A DNA stretch of 64,000 nucleotides from Vulcanimicrobiia bacterium. GTDB taxonomy: Bacteria > Eremiobacterota > Eremiobacteria > Baltobacterales > Baltobacteraceae. The notes under the pieces were generated by a model, which saw only the letters and a list, made by a program, of their open reading frames with translations, did not search any database and had not been told where the DNA came from. The position numbers were made by a program, and so were the translations under genes. The stretch spans positions 1-64,000 of the forward strand of contig JAMXLG010000047.1 of NCBI GenBank assembly GCA_024281135.1. The letters are read 5' to 3'. This document shows, piece after piece, positions 17,501 through 27,809 of this stretch. Within the stretch, counting starts at the first letter, position 1. Each line of letters starts with the position of its first letter.

Positions 17501-18466
17501 ATGGCACGCATATACGAGAATCTGGCCGATACGTTCGGCAATACGCCGCTGGTGAAGATCCCGCGGCTCAATAAGGGGCTTCCCGGAACGATTCTTGTGA
17601 AGATGGAGTCGTTCAACCCGGCCGGTTCGGTCAAAGATCGTATCGGCGTATCAATGATTGAGGCGGCCGAACGCGATGGTCGCTTGCTTCCCGGCATGAC
17701 CATTCTCGAACCCACGAGCGGCAATACCGGCATCGCCCTCGCGTTCGTCGCGGCGGCGAAGGGCTATAAGTGTGTTCTGGTGATGCCCGACACGATGACC
17801 GTGGAACGGCGCAATTTACTGAAAGCGTACGGCTCGCAAGTGGTGCTGACGCCGGGTGCCGACGGGATGAAAGGTGCGATCGCGAAAGCCGAAGAGATTC
17901 GCAGCAGCGCACCGAGCAAATACTTTGTGCCGCAGCAATTCGAGAATCCGGCGAATCCCGAGGTTCACTATCGCACCACCGGCGAAGAGATTTGGCGCGA
18001 CACCGACGGTAAGGTCGACATCCTCGTCTCGATGGTCGGAACCGGCGGTACGATTACGGGCGCCGGACATTTGCTCAAAGAACGCAAGCCCGACATCAAG
18101 ATCATCGCGGGCGAACCGGACGCATCGCCTGTGCTTTCGGGCGGAACCCCAGGACCGCATAAGATCCAAGGCACCGGAACCGGCTTTGTTCCAAAGGTCC
18201 TCGACACAAGTATCTATGACGAAGTGATCCGAGTTACTGATGCCGACGCGATTGCGCTGGCGCGGCGCGCTGCGCGGGAAGAAGGCATGCTCGTTGGAAT
18301 ATCAGCGGGCGGAAACATTTGGGCGGCGTTGCAGGTTGCGGCGCGGCCCGAGTCAGCCGGCAAGACGATCGTTACAATCGGTTGCGACACCGGCGAACGT
18401 TACTTGAGCAACCCGGTCTTTGCAGAACAGGAAGCTGTGATCGTGGAACCCGCCCTCGTTTCGTGA
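17501..18466 (+). CDS. cysK: Cysteine synthase A
   Basis: 321-aa PLP enzyme converting O-acetylserine and sulfide into cysteine. PLP lysine K45 in AGSVKDRIG; the substrate-binding loop [12 protein letters not shown], the phosphate-binding [10 protein letters not shown] and the C-terminal SAGGN are all intact. Length and motifs match CysK rather than cystathionine beta-synthase (no CBS or heme domain). The stop overlaps the asparaginase GTG start (GTGA), so the following genes form an operon with it. Possibly leaderless (see 17488-17493). Confidence 0.93.
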   Translation: MARIYENLADTFGNTPLVKIPRLNKGLPGTILVKMESFNPAGSVKDRIGVSMIEAAERDGRLLPGMTILEPTSGNTGIALAFVAAAKGYKCVLVMPDTMTVERRNLLKAYGSQVVLTPGADGMKGAIAKAEEIRSSAPSKYFVPQQFENPANPEVHYRTTGEEIWRDTDGKVDILVSMVGTGGTITGAGHLLKERKPDIKIIAGEPDASPVLSGGTPGPHKIQGTGTGFVPKVLDTSIYDEVIRVTDADAIALARRAAREEGMLVGISAGGNIWAALQVAARPESAGKTIVTIGCDTGERYLSNPVFAEQEAVIVEPALVS

Positions 18467-19476
18467 ACGTCCAAGTCACCCGCGGTAATCTTGTAGAATC
18501 CGTTCATCACGTCGCCGCAGCTGCCGCAACTCCGCGCGGCGACGTGATACTCTCCACCGGCGATATTTCGTCGCCGGTGTTTTTACGCTCGACCGCCAAG
18601 CCGTTTATTGCGGCCGCTGCAATTGAAGCCGGCGTGCGCGAGCGGTTTGGACTCGATATGCGCGAGATCGCGGTGATGGCCGCCTCGCACACCGGCGAGC
18701 CGTTTCATGTCGAAGCGGTTGAATCTATTTTAAGGAAGCTCGGCCTCGATGAATCGGCGTTGCAATGCGGCGTGCATTATCCCTACAACGAAAAGGCGTC
18801 GCGTGCATTGATCGAACGCGGAGAAAAACCGCGCGCAGTGCACAACAATTGCTCCGGCAAGCACGCCGGCATCCTCGCATTGGCAACGGTGCTCGGTGCA
18901 GACCTCTCGACGTATCTGGAAGTCGACAATCCGGCGCAACGAGCGATCCTCGAATTCTGCGCGCGGATGTCAGATGATGATCCGGCTACCTGGCCGCTCG
19001 GTGTCGACGGCTGCGGCATCCCCGTGTATGCAACGAGCCTAACGAAAGCAGCGATGGCTTTCGCGCGTTTTGCTTCGTTGACCGAAGTCAACCCTCGTGA
19101 TGGAATGGCGCTGCTCGTTGTGCGCGACGCCATGGTTTCGCATCCGGCGTATGTCTCGGGAACAGGCGAGTTCGATACGATGCTGATGACCGCCGGCGGC
19201 GGCAGCATCGCCTGTAAGGCCGGCGCCGAAGGTGTGCACGGTGTTTCCTTGATTCCGGACGGCCTCGGATTTGCCGGTAAAGTCACTGATGGTGCGAGCC
19301 GCGGCCGGGCGCCCGTCACGATGGCGGCGCTCAAAGAGCTCGGTTCCCCGGTGGCCGATGCGACGGAACTGCGAGCATTCGCGCATCCAGTCGTGTATAA
19401 TCGAGCCGGACGGGCCGTTGGAGAGATCCGCGTCACGTCCGACTTCGCCATCGAACAAGCGAGTAGTAGAACCTAA
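18463..19476 (+). CDS. L-asparaginase II family protein (PF06089 type)
   Basis: 337-aa protein of the thermolabile bacterial asparaginase II family, unrelated to the AnsA/AnsB fold. Seen: [18 protein letters not shown] (substrate loop), ASHTGEPFH, the [12 protein letters not shown] core near residue 125, DGCGIPVYA and VSGTGEFDT. It would hydrolyse asparagine to aspartate and ammonia. GTG start 18463 is fixed by the GTGA overlap with cysK; a longer frame from 18319 is antisense-like and not supported. It lies between cysK and metH with almost no gap, which argues for one amino-acid operon. Confidence 0.87.
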   Translation: MNVQVTRGNLVESVHHVAAAAATPRGDVILSTGDISSPVFLRSTAKPFIAAAAIEAGVRERFGLDMREIAVMAASHTGEPFHVEAVESILRKLGLDESALQCGVHYPYNEKASRALIERGEKPRAVHNNCSGKHAGILALATVLGADLSTYLEVDNPAQRAILEFCARMSDDDPATWPLGVDGCGIPVYATSLTKAAMAFARFASLTEVNPRDGMALLVVRDAMVSHPAYVSGTGEFDTMLMTAGGGSIACKAGAEGVHGVSLIPDGLGFAGKVTDGASRGRAPVTMAALKELGSPVADATELRAFAHPVVYNRAGRAVGEIRVTSDFAIEQASSRT

Positions 19477-22400
19477 TTGCGAGACTATTTGCGCCTGCTG
19501 CAAGAGCGGGTACTGATTTACGATGGCGCCATGGGCACGCAGCTCATGGCGCTCGACTTATCCGCCCCGGACTTCGGCGGTGAGCGCTACCTTGGGTGCA
19601 ACGAAGCGCTGGTGCTCACGCGCCCTGAGGTCATCCGCAACATTCACACGGCCTACTTGGAAGCCGGCGCGGACGTCGTCGAAACCGATTCGTTTACGGC
19701 GTCGCGACTAAAGCTCGACGAGTACGAACTCGGCGCGAAGACGTACGAAATCAATCGGCGGTCAGCGGAGATTGCGCGCGACGCTTGCGATGCGATTTCG
19801 ACGCCGGATCGTCCGCGGTTCGTCGCGGGTTCGATGGGACCGACGGGCATGCTCGTGTCGTCGTCGGATCCGTCGCTCTCCAAGATTACGTTCGAAGAAC
19901 TCGCGACGATTTACGGCGAGCAGGCGCGCGCGCTCGTCGAGGGCGGTGTCGATCTGCTGCTCCTCGAGACGATGCAAGATTTGCTCGAGCTCAAAGCTGC
20001 GATCGCCGGCATCGTTCGTGAGTTTGATCGCGGTATGCGTCGTGTCCCGATTCAAGCTCAACCCACGCTCATCACCGAAGGCCGGATGCTGCTCGGCACC
20101 GACATTCGCTCGATCACGGCAACGCTCGATGCGCTGCCGATCGACGTTATCGGATTGAACTGTTCGACGGGCCCAGCGCAAATGCGCGACTCAGTCCGTT
20201 ATCTAGGGGAAAACTCGCGCGCTTTTGTCAGCGTGATTCCGAATGCCGGACTGCCGTTGATGGGGCCGAAGGGCGAAACGATTTATCCTGAAACGCCCGA
20301 CGAACTCGCGCGCGAGCTGGCCGATTTCGTTCGCGAATTTCACGTGAACATCGTCGGTGGATGCTGCGGTACGACGCCCGCGCACATCGGCGCACTGCGT
20401 GAAGCGGTCGAAGCGATTTCGTTCAACGCGAAGCGAGTCGTACCGAAGGACTCGGAAGGCAACGGCCGTCCCGAGTATGTCGCGTCGGCGATGACGGCGA
20501 TCCCGCTCGAACAGCAGCCGCGCCCGTTGCTCGTCGGCGAACGCATCAACTCCCAAGGGTCGCGTAAGATCAAGCGCCTCTTGCTCGAAGACAACTACGA
20601 CGAGATCATGCTCGTCGCGCGCGAGCAAGTCGAAGGCGGTGCTCACGTGCTCGACGTGTGCTGCGCGCTGACCGAGCGTACGGACGAAGACGTGCAGATG
20701 CGCGAACTCGTTCGCCGTCTCGCGCAATCGATCGAAGCGCCGTTGATGATCGACTCGACGGAACCGCGCGTCGTGCAAGTCGCCCTCGAAAACAATCCAG
20801 GCCGCGCGATCATCAATTCCGTGCACCTGGAAGCTGGTCGCTCGAAGATGGACGTCGTGCTGCCGCTCGCGGTCGAACACGGCGCTGCAATCGTCGCACT
20901 CACGATCGATGAGACCGGCATGGCGAAGACGGCGCAACGGAAGCTGGAAGTCGCAAAGCGCATCTACGATATTGTCGTCGGTGAATATCAGTTACCGCCG
21001 GGCGCGTTGATCTACGACGATCTCACGTTCACGCTCGCGACGGGTGACGCTGAATTTCTCAATTCCGCGATCGAGACGATCGAGGGCATACGCCTGATCA
21101 AACGGGAGCTTCCAGGCGTCCTCACCTCGCTCGGCGTTTCGAATGTGTCTTTCGGTCTAAAACCTGCGGCTCGCGCAGCGCTGAACTCGGTCTTTTTGCA
21201 CCATTGCGTGCAAGCCGGACTAGACCTTGCGCTCGTGCATGCGAAAGAGATTACGCCGTACGCGGAGATCGATCCGACCGTTCGCGAAATGTGCGACGAT
21301 CTCGTCTTCAATAGGCGTCCCGATGCGCTCAGCCGCTTTATCGAACACTTCGAAAGCAATAGCGCCGCGCAACAAACACAAGATTCAGTCGATACGGAAG
21401 CGGATCTCCCGATTGAGCAGCAGATTCACAACGCGATTCTGCGGCGTCGAAAGGACGGTATCGAAGCAAAGATCGACGTCGCGCTCCAAGAACGCACGCC
21501 GGTCGCGGTGCTCAACGAAATCTTGCTGCCCGCGATGAAAGACGTCGGCGATAAGTTCGGTGCGGGAGAGTTGATTCTGCCATTCGTGCTGCAGTCAGCC
21601 GAAGTGATGAAGAAGGCCGTCGCGCATCTCGAACAGTTCCTCGAGAAGAAAGAGGGCGCGACGAAAGGCACCGTCGTGCTTGCGACCGTCTTCGGCGACG
21701 TGCACGACATCGGCAAGAATCTCGTCAATACGATTCTGACGAACAACGGCTACACCGTTCACGATCTCGGCAAACAAGTGCCGATGAACACGATTCTCGA
21801 AAAAGCGGTGGAAGTCAACGCAGATGCGATCGGTCTCTCGGCGTTGCTCGTTTCAACGAGCAAACAGATGCCGATCTGCGTGCAAGAACAAGAGTCCCGC
21901 GGTTTGCGCTTTCCGGTGATCGTCGGGGGCGCTGCGATCAATCGCGATTTCGGCCGCCGCATTACCCTGCTTGACGACGGCGAACGGTTCTTCGAACCGG
22001 GTCTCTTCTATGCGAAAGACGCGTTCGAAGGGCTCGATATCATGGACCGCTTGACGACGGATGGTCCGGCGCGCGGTGCGTTTGTCGAGAAGATTCGCGA
22101 CGAAGCGTTCGCGCAACGCGATCGTGCTCGAAACACCGCGACGCATCACGTCGAAACTCCGTCGACTTCCGCGGTAAAGAGCGAGCACGTCGACATTCCG
22201 GTGCCGCCGTTCTGGGGTCCGGAGACGATCGTAGAAGTCGATGTGGAAGGGCTGTGGCCGTGTTTCGACCTGAAGAGCCTGTATCGGCTTTCCTGGGGCG
22301 CGAGCAACACGAAGGGCGAAGCGTTTGAAGCGCTGGTGCGCGACGAATTCCAGCCGCGCTTGCATCGCTATCAACAAGAAGCAGCGCGCGGCGGATTGCT

Positions 22401-22980
22401 CTTTCCAAAGGTTGCATACGGCTATTTCCCGGCGGCCGGCGTCGGCGACGACGTCATCGTGTACGATCCGCAGAATCGCTCGCGTGAGATCGCGCGCTTT
22501 CCGTTCACGCGACAAATCGGCGGCGACCATTTGTGTCTTGCGGATTATTTGCGTGAACCGGTCAACGGCGAAGGTATCGACGTCGTCGCATTACAGGTCG
22601 TCACCGTTGGAACCGTCGCCGCGCAGCGCACCGAAGCGCTACAAGCCAAGGGCGACTACAGCGAATCGTACTTCTTGCACGGCTTCTCAGTGCAGTCGGC
22701 TGAAGCGCTTGCGGAATGGACGCACCGCCGCGTTCGCACCGAGTTACGCTTGGATCCCGAACGGGGCAAACGCTATTCGTGGGGCTACGGCGCGTGTCCC
22801 GATCTCTCGCAACACGAGATCGCCTTCCGCGTGCTCGAAGCCACGGACCGAATCGGCGTGACGTTGACGGAGGCGTTCCAGATCGTTCCCGAGCAGTCGA
22901 CGGCCGCCATCATCATGCACCACCCGCGCGCTTCATACTTCAACGCCGCCGCCGTCCGGGAAACCGCGGGCGTGCCATAG
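19477..22980 (+). CDS. metH: Cobalamin-dependent methionine synthase
   Basis: 1167-aa multidomain enzyme transferring the methyl group of methyltetrahydrofolate to homocysteine via B12. Domain order as in MetH: homocysteine-binding (1-310; zinc ligands C229 in LNCSTG and C296/C297 in GGCCGTTP), pterin-binding (about 345-600, GERINSQGSRKIK), B12 cap (about 640-730), B12-binding with lower-ligand H743 in GDVHDIGKN, and SAM-binding reactivation domain (about 900-1167; RGKRYSWGYGACPDLSQ). Translation begins with TTG immediately after the asparaginase stop (TAATTG). E. coli MetH is 1227 aa, so this copy is slightly shorter but complete. No riboswitch precedes it. Confidence 0.94.
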   Translation: MRDYLRLLQERVLIYDGAMGTQLMALDLSAPDFGGERYLGCNEALVLTRPEVIRNIHTAYLEAGADVVETDSFTASRLKLDEYELGAKTYEINRRSAEIARDACDAISTPDRPRFVAGSMGPTGMLVSSSDPSLSKITFEELATIYGEQARALVEGGVDLLLLETMQDLLELKAAIAGIVREFDRGMRRVPIQAQPTLITEGRMLLGTDIRSITATLDALPIDVIGLNCSTGPAQMRDSVRYLGENSRAFVSVIPNAGLPLMGPKGETIYPETPDELARELADFVREFHVNIVGGCCGTTPAHIGALREAVEAISFNAKRVVPKDSEGNGRPEYVASAMTAIPLEQQPRPLLVGERINSQGSRKIKRLLLEDNYDEIMLVAREQVEGGAHVLDVCCALTERTDEDVQMRELVRRLAQSIEAPLMIDSTEPRVVQVALENNPGRAIINSVHLEAGRSKMDVVLPLAVEHGAAIVALTIDETGMAKTAQRKLEVAKRIYDIVVGEYQLPPGALIYDDLTFTLATGDAEFLNSAIETIEGIRLIKRELPGVLTSLGVSNVSFGLKPAARAALNSVFLHHCVQAGLDLALVHAKEITPYAEIDPTVREMCDDLVFNRRPDALSRFIEHFESNSAAQQTQDSVDTEADLPIEQQIHNAILRRRKDGIEAKIDVALQERTPVAVLNEILLPAMKDVGDKFGAGELILPFVLQSAEVMKKAVAHLEQFLEKKEGATKGTVVLATVFGDVHDIGKNLVNTILTNNGYTVHDLGKQVPMNTILEKAVEVNADAIGLSALLVSTSKQMPICVQEQESRGLRFPVIVGGAAINRDFGRRITLLDDGERFFEPGLFYAKDAFEGLDIMDRLTTDGPARGAFVEKIRDEAFAQRDRARNTATHHVETPSTSAVKSEHVDIPVPPFWGPETIVEVDVEGLWPCFDLKSLYRLSWGASNTKGEAFEALVRDEFQPRLHRYQQEAARGGLLFPKVAYGYFPAAGVGDDVIVYDPQNRSREIARFPFTRQIGGDHLCLADYLREPVNGEGIDVVALQVVTVGTVAAQRTEALQAKGDYSESYFLHGFSVQSAEALAEWTHRRVRTELRLDPERGKRYSWGYGACPDLSQHEIAFRVLEATDRIGVTLTEAFQIVPEQSTAAIIMHHPRASYFNAAAVRETAGVP

Positions 22981-23014
22981 GCTCAGGGTCCGAAGAAGGC
23001 GAACCAGGCGGCCC

Positions 23015-23905
23015 ATGACGATTCGCGCCGTTCTGCTCGCCCTGCTCTGGCTTGTGGGCATCGCCTTTGCCACTTATTGGTTCATACGCGTCCGGCGCAG
23101 CGGCGTGTTTAAGTGGCCGAACTGGCTCGAAACCGGCATCGGATTCTTTACCAATTTCTTCGACACGCTCGGCATCGGATCGTTCGCCCCAACGACCTCG
23201 CTCTTCAAGGTCTTCAAGCTCGTTCCAGACGAAAAAATTCCCGGAACCCTCAACATCGGCCATGCGCTTCCGACCGTCGTCGAAGCGCTCGCGTTCATCG
23301 CGATCGTCAAGGTCGATCCGCTGACGCTCGTAGCGCTCATCGTTGCCGCGGTGGTAGGGGCATGGCTCGGCGCGGGACTCGTGTCCCGCTGGCCACGCCG
23401 TTACGTGCAAATTGGCATGGGTGGAGCGCTACTCGTTGCGGCCGCTTTGTTCGTTATGAAAAACCTGAACGTGAGCGAGAGTGGTTCGGCGCTTGGTTTG
23501 ACCGGGTCGACCCTCGCGCTCGGCATCGTTATCAATTTCTGCCTCGGAGCGCTCATGACGATCGGCATTGGTTTGTATGCACCGGCGATGATCATGGTCG
23601 GTCTTCTTGGAATGAACCCGAAGGCTGCCTTCCCCATCATGATGGGCTCGTGCGCGTTTCTCATGCCGGCAGCAAGCATACGGTTCATTAAGTTTGACGC
23701 GTATTCGCTCAAGGCCGCACTCGGACTTACGCTTGGCGGTATTCCCGGCGTGCTGATCGCTGCGTACATCGTTCACTCATTGCCGCTCGAAGCGGTTCGT
23801 TGGCTTGTCGTGGTCGTCGTCGTGTACGCCGCGTTCACCATGTTGCGTTCCGCGCTTGCCGAACGCCACCCGATTCCGGGAGAAGCTGCCGAAGTCCACG
23901 GCTAA
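23015..23905 (+). CDS. TSUP-family permease (sulfite exporter TauE/SafE)
   Basis: 296-aa inner-membrane protein with about eight hydrophobic helices. The repeated TSUP signature shows as FFTNFFDTLGIGSFAPTTSLF (first repeat) and FCLGALMTIGIGLYAPAMI (second repeat). Members move sulfite, sulfonates or other organic anions; the neighbouring cysK and metH make a sulfur compound plausible (inference). GGCGG ribosome-binding site 6 nt before the ATG; 34 nt after metH, so probably the last or near-last gene of that operon. Confidence 0.87.
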   Translation: MTIRAVLLALLWLVGIAFATYWFIRVRRSGVFKWPNWLETGIGFFTNFFDTLGIGSFAPTTSLFKVFKLVPDEKIPGTLNIGHALPTVVEALAFIAIVKVDPLTLVALIVAAVVGAWLGAGLVSRWPRRYVQIGMGGALLVAAALFVMKNLNVSESGSALGLTGSTLALGIVINFCLGALMTIGIGLYAPAMIMVGLLGMNPKAAFPIMMGSCAFLMPAASIRFIKFDAYSLKAALGLTLGGIPGVLIAAYIVHSLPLEAVRWLVVVVVVYAAFTMLRSALAERHPIPGEAAEVHG

Positions 23906-23945
23906 GCACCGTGGAAACATTTCGCTCGACTGATTCGTAGAGCGA

Positions 23946-24758
23946 ATGATGATCGTTGCCGGATTGCTTGCCTTGGGGGTTGCGGCGTCGCCTAGTCCAG
24001 CGCCGGTCGACGCGCACGCACTCTATGGTGCCGCGGTTCGCGCGATGAGCGATCTTCCGCAGCCTTCGTATGTCTCGTACCGTATGGTAGGCGAGAACGA
24101 CGGCATGAAGGTTGGACTCACGGTTATTGGCGGTAATCTCTGGCTGAGCATCGGCGACGGTCCTGACTCGTCGAGTTGGTCGGTCGAGCACAGAACGTTC
24201 GATTATAAGAGCATCGTTACCGACGACGACAGCGGAAAAGCGTACGGCACGGTGCGCTCGTTTTTCGATCCCACATGGTACGGAACGGAACGTGCGCTGC
24301 GTCTGGGAATGCTAAACTCGCAGGATCCCGCTCCGCCGCACAACACCGGCACGGACCCGACGCCGCCGCCGGGACCAACGTTGAGAACGATTGCCGTCAC
24401 GAGCGTGATGAGCCCGTCCATTTACGACGTCGAGGATCGTGGACCGGCGACATGCGCCAATGGCAACGCCGGACGAGCGTTGCATCTATGGTCACGTGAA
24501 CGCAACGTTATGCATCAGCTCTCCGACGTGACGATAGATTTATCTTCAATGCGATTCTGCATGATGCGCTATTCGATCGCAGATACGTTCGGATACCACG
24601 GCATAGTCGAACAGCATTTTGCCGACGTGAAGGGCTTTTGGATGCAAACGGACGGTCTACTTGACGGCACGGTTCGCTTTATGGGATTTGCGTTGCACCA
24701 CGGCATCTGGCGCTATCGCCTAGCCGATATGCGATTCCCGCAGACGCTTTCGATCTAA
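23946..24758 (+). CDS. Exported hypothetical protein, 270 aa
   Basis: Not recognised. A signal-like N-terminus (MMIVAGLLALGVAASPSPAP) and a mature region starting VDAHALYGAAVRAMSDL suggest secretion to the periplasm. The mature part is a mixed alpha/beta domain with repeated Tyr/Trp and a proline-rich patch (DPTPPPGPTLRT) near residue 135. Cysteines at HATCANGN-like and SMRFCMM positions could form a disulfide. A 40-nt gap separates it from the TSUP gene; the PadR operon starts 115 nt later. No conserved domain that I can name. Confidence 0.65.
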   Translation: MMIVAGLLALGVAASPSPAPVDAHALYGAAVRAMSDLPQPSYVSYRMVGENDGMKVGLTVIGGNLWLSIGDGPDSSSWSVEHRTFDYKSIVTDDDSGKAYGTVRSFFDPTWYGTERALRLGMLNSQDPAPPHNTGTDPTPPPGPTLRTIAVTSVMSPSIYDVEDRGPATCANGNAGRALHLWSRERNVMHQLSDVTIDLSSMRFCMMRYSIADTFGYHGIVEQHFADVKGFWMQTDGLLDGTVRFMGFALHHGIWRYRLADMRFPQTLSI

Positions 24759-24814
24759 TCACACGGCTCTGCGACGAGCTAGGCCAGCTTGACGTTCCGG
24801 TCGGATGTCGTACC

Positions 24815-24857
24815 TTGACGGATGCATCCGGCTTTGATATATCTGGAGTGGATATAT
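24815..24857 (+). promoter_or_regulatory. padR-exporter promoter with overlapping operator dyad
   Basis: TTGACG (24815-24820) and TATATC (24838-24843) are spaced 17 nt. A 7-bp inverted repeat ATATATC-N7-GATATAT (24837-24843 and 24851-24857) covers the -10 region. PadR proteins bind AT-rich dyads of this kind, and the position implies autorepression of the whole operon. The first gene begins at ATG 24873 after an AAAGGA ribosome-binding site. Confidence 0.66.
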
Positions 24858-24872
24858 GGAAAGGAACCGCTC

Positions 24873-25220
24873 ATGCCTTCGACTGCGGATCTCGATACGC
24901 TGCTCCCGCTAAGCCCGAGTGCGTTTTACATTTTGCTCGCGCTTGCAGCGGAAGACCGCCACGGATACAGCATTTCGAAGGAAGTCGAGGAAGCAACGAA
25001 CGGTTCCGTTCATCTCGGACCCGGCACGCTGTATCGTCTGATCAAGCAAATGGTGCTCGACGGGTGGATCGTGGAGGTCGACCGTGTCGATTCGGATGAT
25101 CCGCGACGCCGTTACTACCGGCTTACATCCTGGGGCCGGCGCATCGCGCGTGCGGAAGCGCAGCGTCTTGAGGACGCGGTCCGTACCGCGCGCAGCCGCC
25201 GTCTTCTACCGGCGACGTAA
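24873..25220 (+). CDS. PadR-family transcriptional regulator
   Basis: 115-aa winged-helix repressor: LSPSAFYILLALAAEDRHGYSI, then GPGTLYRLIKQMVLDGWI and the beta-wing DDPRRRYYRLTSWG, the standard PadR core, with a short C-terminal helix. ATG 24873 is chosen because GGAAAGG lies just upstream; an in-frame extension to 24822 would start inside the predicted operator. It ends directly before the ADOP permease, and a PadR regulator next to an ADOP permease is a known pairing in acidobacteria. Confidence 0.87.
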   Translation: MPSTADLDTLLPLSPSAFYILLALAAEDRHGYSISKEVEEATNGSVHLGPGTLYRLIKQMVLDGWIVEVDRVDSDDPRRRYYRLTSWGRRIARAEAQRLEDAVRTARSRRLLPAT

Positions 25221-27809
25221 ATGAGTGCGATCGGCGCGTTCGCGCGCGCGGCACTGTTTCTTTGTCCTTCAGAGTTTCGTGCGCAGTACGGCGATCAGAT
25301 TCTCTCGGATCTTGAGAGCGATCCGCAGCACGCGTCTCGTGAACTGCTTGACTTGATCGGAAACGGAATCGCTATGCACATCGATGGTTTGCTTCGCGAT
25401 ATCTCCTATGCACTGCGTCGTCTACGCGCCGCGCCGCTCTTTGTTGCGATTGTCGTGCTGACCTTTGCGCTTGGAATCGGTGTCAACGTCGGTGTCTTTA
25501 GCGTTTTGAATTCGGTGGTGTTACGGCCGTTGCCGTATCTCAATCCGTCGGACATCGTCGCGATTCGTCCGATCGATGCTCGCCGTCCGATGGCGCATCC
25601 GGCGTTATCGATCGATGATGTCGGCGACCTTCGTTCGCAAGCGAAAACGTTCGCGCAAGTCGCAGCCGTTTCGGGTGACACCGCAACGTACGCAGGGGGT
25701 CGCAAGCCGGCCTTACTTCAAGGCCTCGATGTGATGCCGGAATACTTTTCGATTCTCGGTATTTCGACGGAGCTGGGTCGCACGCTCGACGTGGGTGACG
25801 CACGGCCCGGCGTTACATCCGTCGTTATCTCGGATTCGGTTTGGCGCAAATACTTCGGCGGCGATCCGGCGGCGATCGGAAAGACGATCGTGTTGGATGG
25901 TGTCGCGCACCGAGTCGTGGGCGTAACGAAGGCCGGCCAACTCTTGCCGGATACCGCGGGCCATTCGTTAGCGCCCGCCGATTTTATCGAGCCTCTTCCG
26001 GAAACCGCGCCTCCGAAAGAGCGGGGATCGCGGTATTTGGGCGCGATAGCGCGCGTGGCTCCGGGGCAAACGCTGCGAGCCGTCAATGCCGATTTGCGCC
26101 TGGCTTCGAAGCGTTTGGAACGCCTTTATCCCGATGACAACGTCGGCATATCGTATGAAGCCAGCGCGCTTTCAACCTCGCTGCTCGGCGATATCGCATC
26201 GATGCTGTGGATCGTGTTCGCGTCCGTTATCGGAGTTTTGCTGATCGCGTGCGCCAATGTTGCAAATCTTCTCGGCGCCCGCTGGTGGTCGCGCGACCGC
26301 GAGTTCGCGCTTCGGCGCGCACTCGGTGCATCGTGGGCAAAGATTGCGCGGCAGCTTTTGGTCGAAACGTCGGTCTTGGCATGTCTCGGCGGCGTGGCGG
26401 GCGTTCTTCTCGCCTACGGCGGTTTACAAGCACTTCGTTCCACGGTGCTGCAGCAGTTGCCGCGTGGAAGCGATGTGAGCTTGGATTCAGTAACGTTGCT
26501 CTATGCGCTCGGAATCGTCATCGTCACAGCGCTGATCGCGGGATTATCCCCGATCGTCATGACACGCGATAAGGAACTACAGGTCGTCTTAAAGACGGCT
26601 GGGCGCGGAGGCGGCGTGTCTGCGAGCCAACGGCTACGCTCGATACTCGTCGTGGCCGAGGTTGCGCTCGCGCTTGCTCTCGTGGTCGTAACCGGATTGA
26701 TGGTTCGCAGCTTCGTCTCGCTGACGCAAACGCCGCTCGGTGTCCGTACCAACGGCGTTCTTGTCACCGATATCGTAAGTCTGCCCGATAAAATCTATCC
26801 AACGCTCGCAGCACGCACCGCGATGCAAAACGACCTCTTGCAACGCCTTCGCTCGCTTCCGGGCGTCGATTCTGCCGCGTTGACCGTCCTCTATCCGCTC
26901 GGCGATTTCATGCTGAACTTCGACACCGCGGTGTTCGGAGAGACCTATGCGAACGGTGCACAACCCGTCGCGAGCGGGAACGATATCAGTCCCGGATACT
27001 TCCGTACGATGGGAATACCGGTACTGCGCGGAAGGGACTTCTCGGACAACGATTCTTCCGGCACGTTGCACGTTGCGATCGTCAATCAGGCTTTCGAACA
27101 CGCATTTTTGCACGGACGCGAACCGCTCGGTACACGCATCCGCGTCGCAGGTTGGAACGGAACGAAGGCGACGTGGTCGACGATCGTCGGCGTCGTTGGT
27201 GACGAGCGGGCGAGATTGTCGACGCCGGCGGCGCCGATTATTTACTCCCCCGTGCAGCAAGCGCCGCCGTCTTTCGTCTCAGCCGTCGTGCACGGCTCGA
27301 CCGATCGCGCGACGCTTGCACGTGAAATCAACGACGCATTTGCTGCGGCCGCGCCGACGATTCAGCCTCCGAATATCTACACGATGGACGAACGCCTGGC
27401 GCTCAGCACGAAACAAGCACGTCTCACCGCGGTGCTTCTCGGCGCACTCTCGCTTGTCGCGCTACTCTTAGCGCTCGCGGGCATTTTCGGTGTCATGTCC
27501 TTCTCCGTGACGCAGCGCATCCACGAATTCGGCATCCGCATCGCGCACGGCGCCTCGACAAAAGACATCGTCACCGACGTGTTACGTCGCGCAGCCGTGA
27601 CCGCCTCGGCCGGCATTGCATGTGGAGTCGTCATTGCGGCAATCGGAGCCAATGCGATTTCCTCGCAGCTTCATGAAGTATCGCCATTCGATCCGTTGAC
27701 GTTCGGCCTCGTCATTGTGTTGCTCTTTGCATGCGCGTGTGCGGCATCGCTCCAGCCCGCGATTCGTGCGACGCGCGTGGAGCCGGCCGTCGCGCTGAGG
27801 TATGAATGA
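25221..27809 (+). CDS. ADOP/MacB-type ABC permease (duplicated orphan permease family)
   Basis: 862-aa permease. Order: a short N-terminal prefix domain (about 1-55, LCPSEFRAQYGDQILSDLE), TM1 (about 70-96, APLFVAIVVLTFALGIGVNV), a periplasmic MacB-PCD domain, FtsX repeat 1 (about 325-440), a second periplasmic domain, and FtsX repeat 2 (about 740-860). This is the architecture of the Acidobacterial Duplicated Orphan Permease family. Here it is not an orphan: it is followed, with an ATGA overlap, by a membrane-fusion protein and an ABC ATPase, forming a MacAB-like exporter. Natural substrate unknown; lipoproteins, peptides and macrolides are family precedents. Confidence 0.86.
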   Translation: MSAIGAFARAALFLCPSEFRAQYGDQILSDLESDPQHASRELLDLIGNGIAMHIDGLLRDISYALRRLRAAPLFVAIVVLTFALGIGVNVGVFSVLNSVVLRPLPYLNPSDIVAIRPIDARRPMAHPALSIDDVGDLRSQAKTFAQVAAVSGDTATYAGGRKPALLQGLDVMPEYFSILGISTELGRTLDVGDARPGVTSVVISDSVWRKYFGGDPAAIGKTIVLDGVAHRVVGVTKAGQLLPDTAGHSLAPADFIEPLPETAPPKERGSRYLGAIARVAPGQTLRAVNADLRLASKRLERLYPDDNVGISYEASALSTSLLGDIASMLWIVFASVIGVLLIACANVANLLGARWWSRDREFALRRALGASWAKIARQLLVETSVLACLGGVAGVLLAYGGLQALRSTVLQQLPRGSDVSLDSVTLLYALGIVIVTALIAGLSPIVMTRDKELQVVLKTAGRGGGVSASQRLRSILVVAEVALALALVVVTGLMVRSFVSLTQTPLGVRTNGVLVTDIVSLPDKIYPTLAARTAMQNDLLQRLRSLPGVDSAALTVLYPLGDFMLNFDTAVFGETYANGAQPVASGNDISPGYFRTMGIPVLRGRDFSDNDSSGTLHVAIVNQAFEHAFLHGREPLGTRIRVAGWNGTKATWSTIVGVVGDERARLSTPAAPIIYSPVQQAPPSFVSAVVHGSTDRATLAREINDAFAAAAPTIQPPNIYTMDERLALSTKQARLTAVLLGALSLVALLLALAGIFGVMSFSVTQRIHEFGIRIAHGASTKDIVTDVLRRAAVTASAGIACGVVIAAIGANAISSQLHEVSPFDPLTFGLVIVLLFACACAASLQPAIRATRVEPAVALRYE

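Noticed and set aside
17410..17733. N-terminal extension of the exonuclease gene
   Set aside because: Runs antisense through the cysK start; the family fold begins at GTG 17409.
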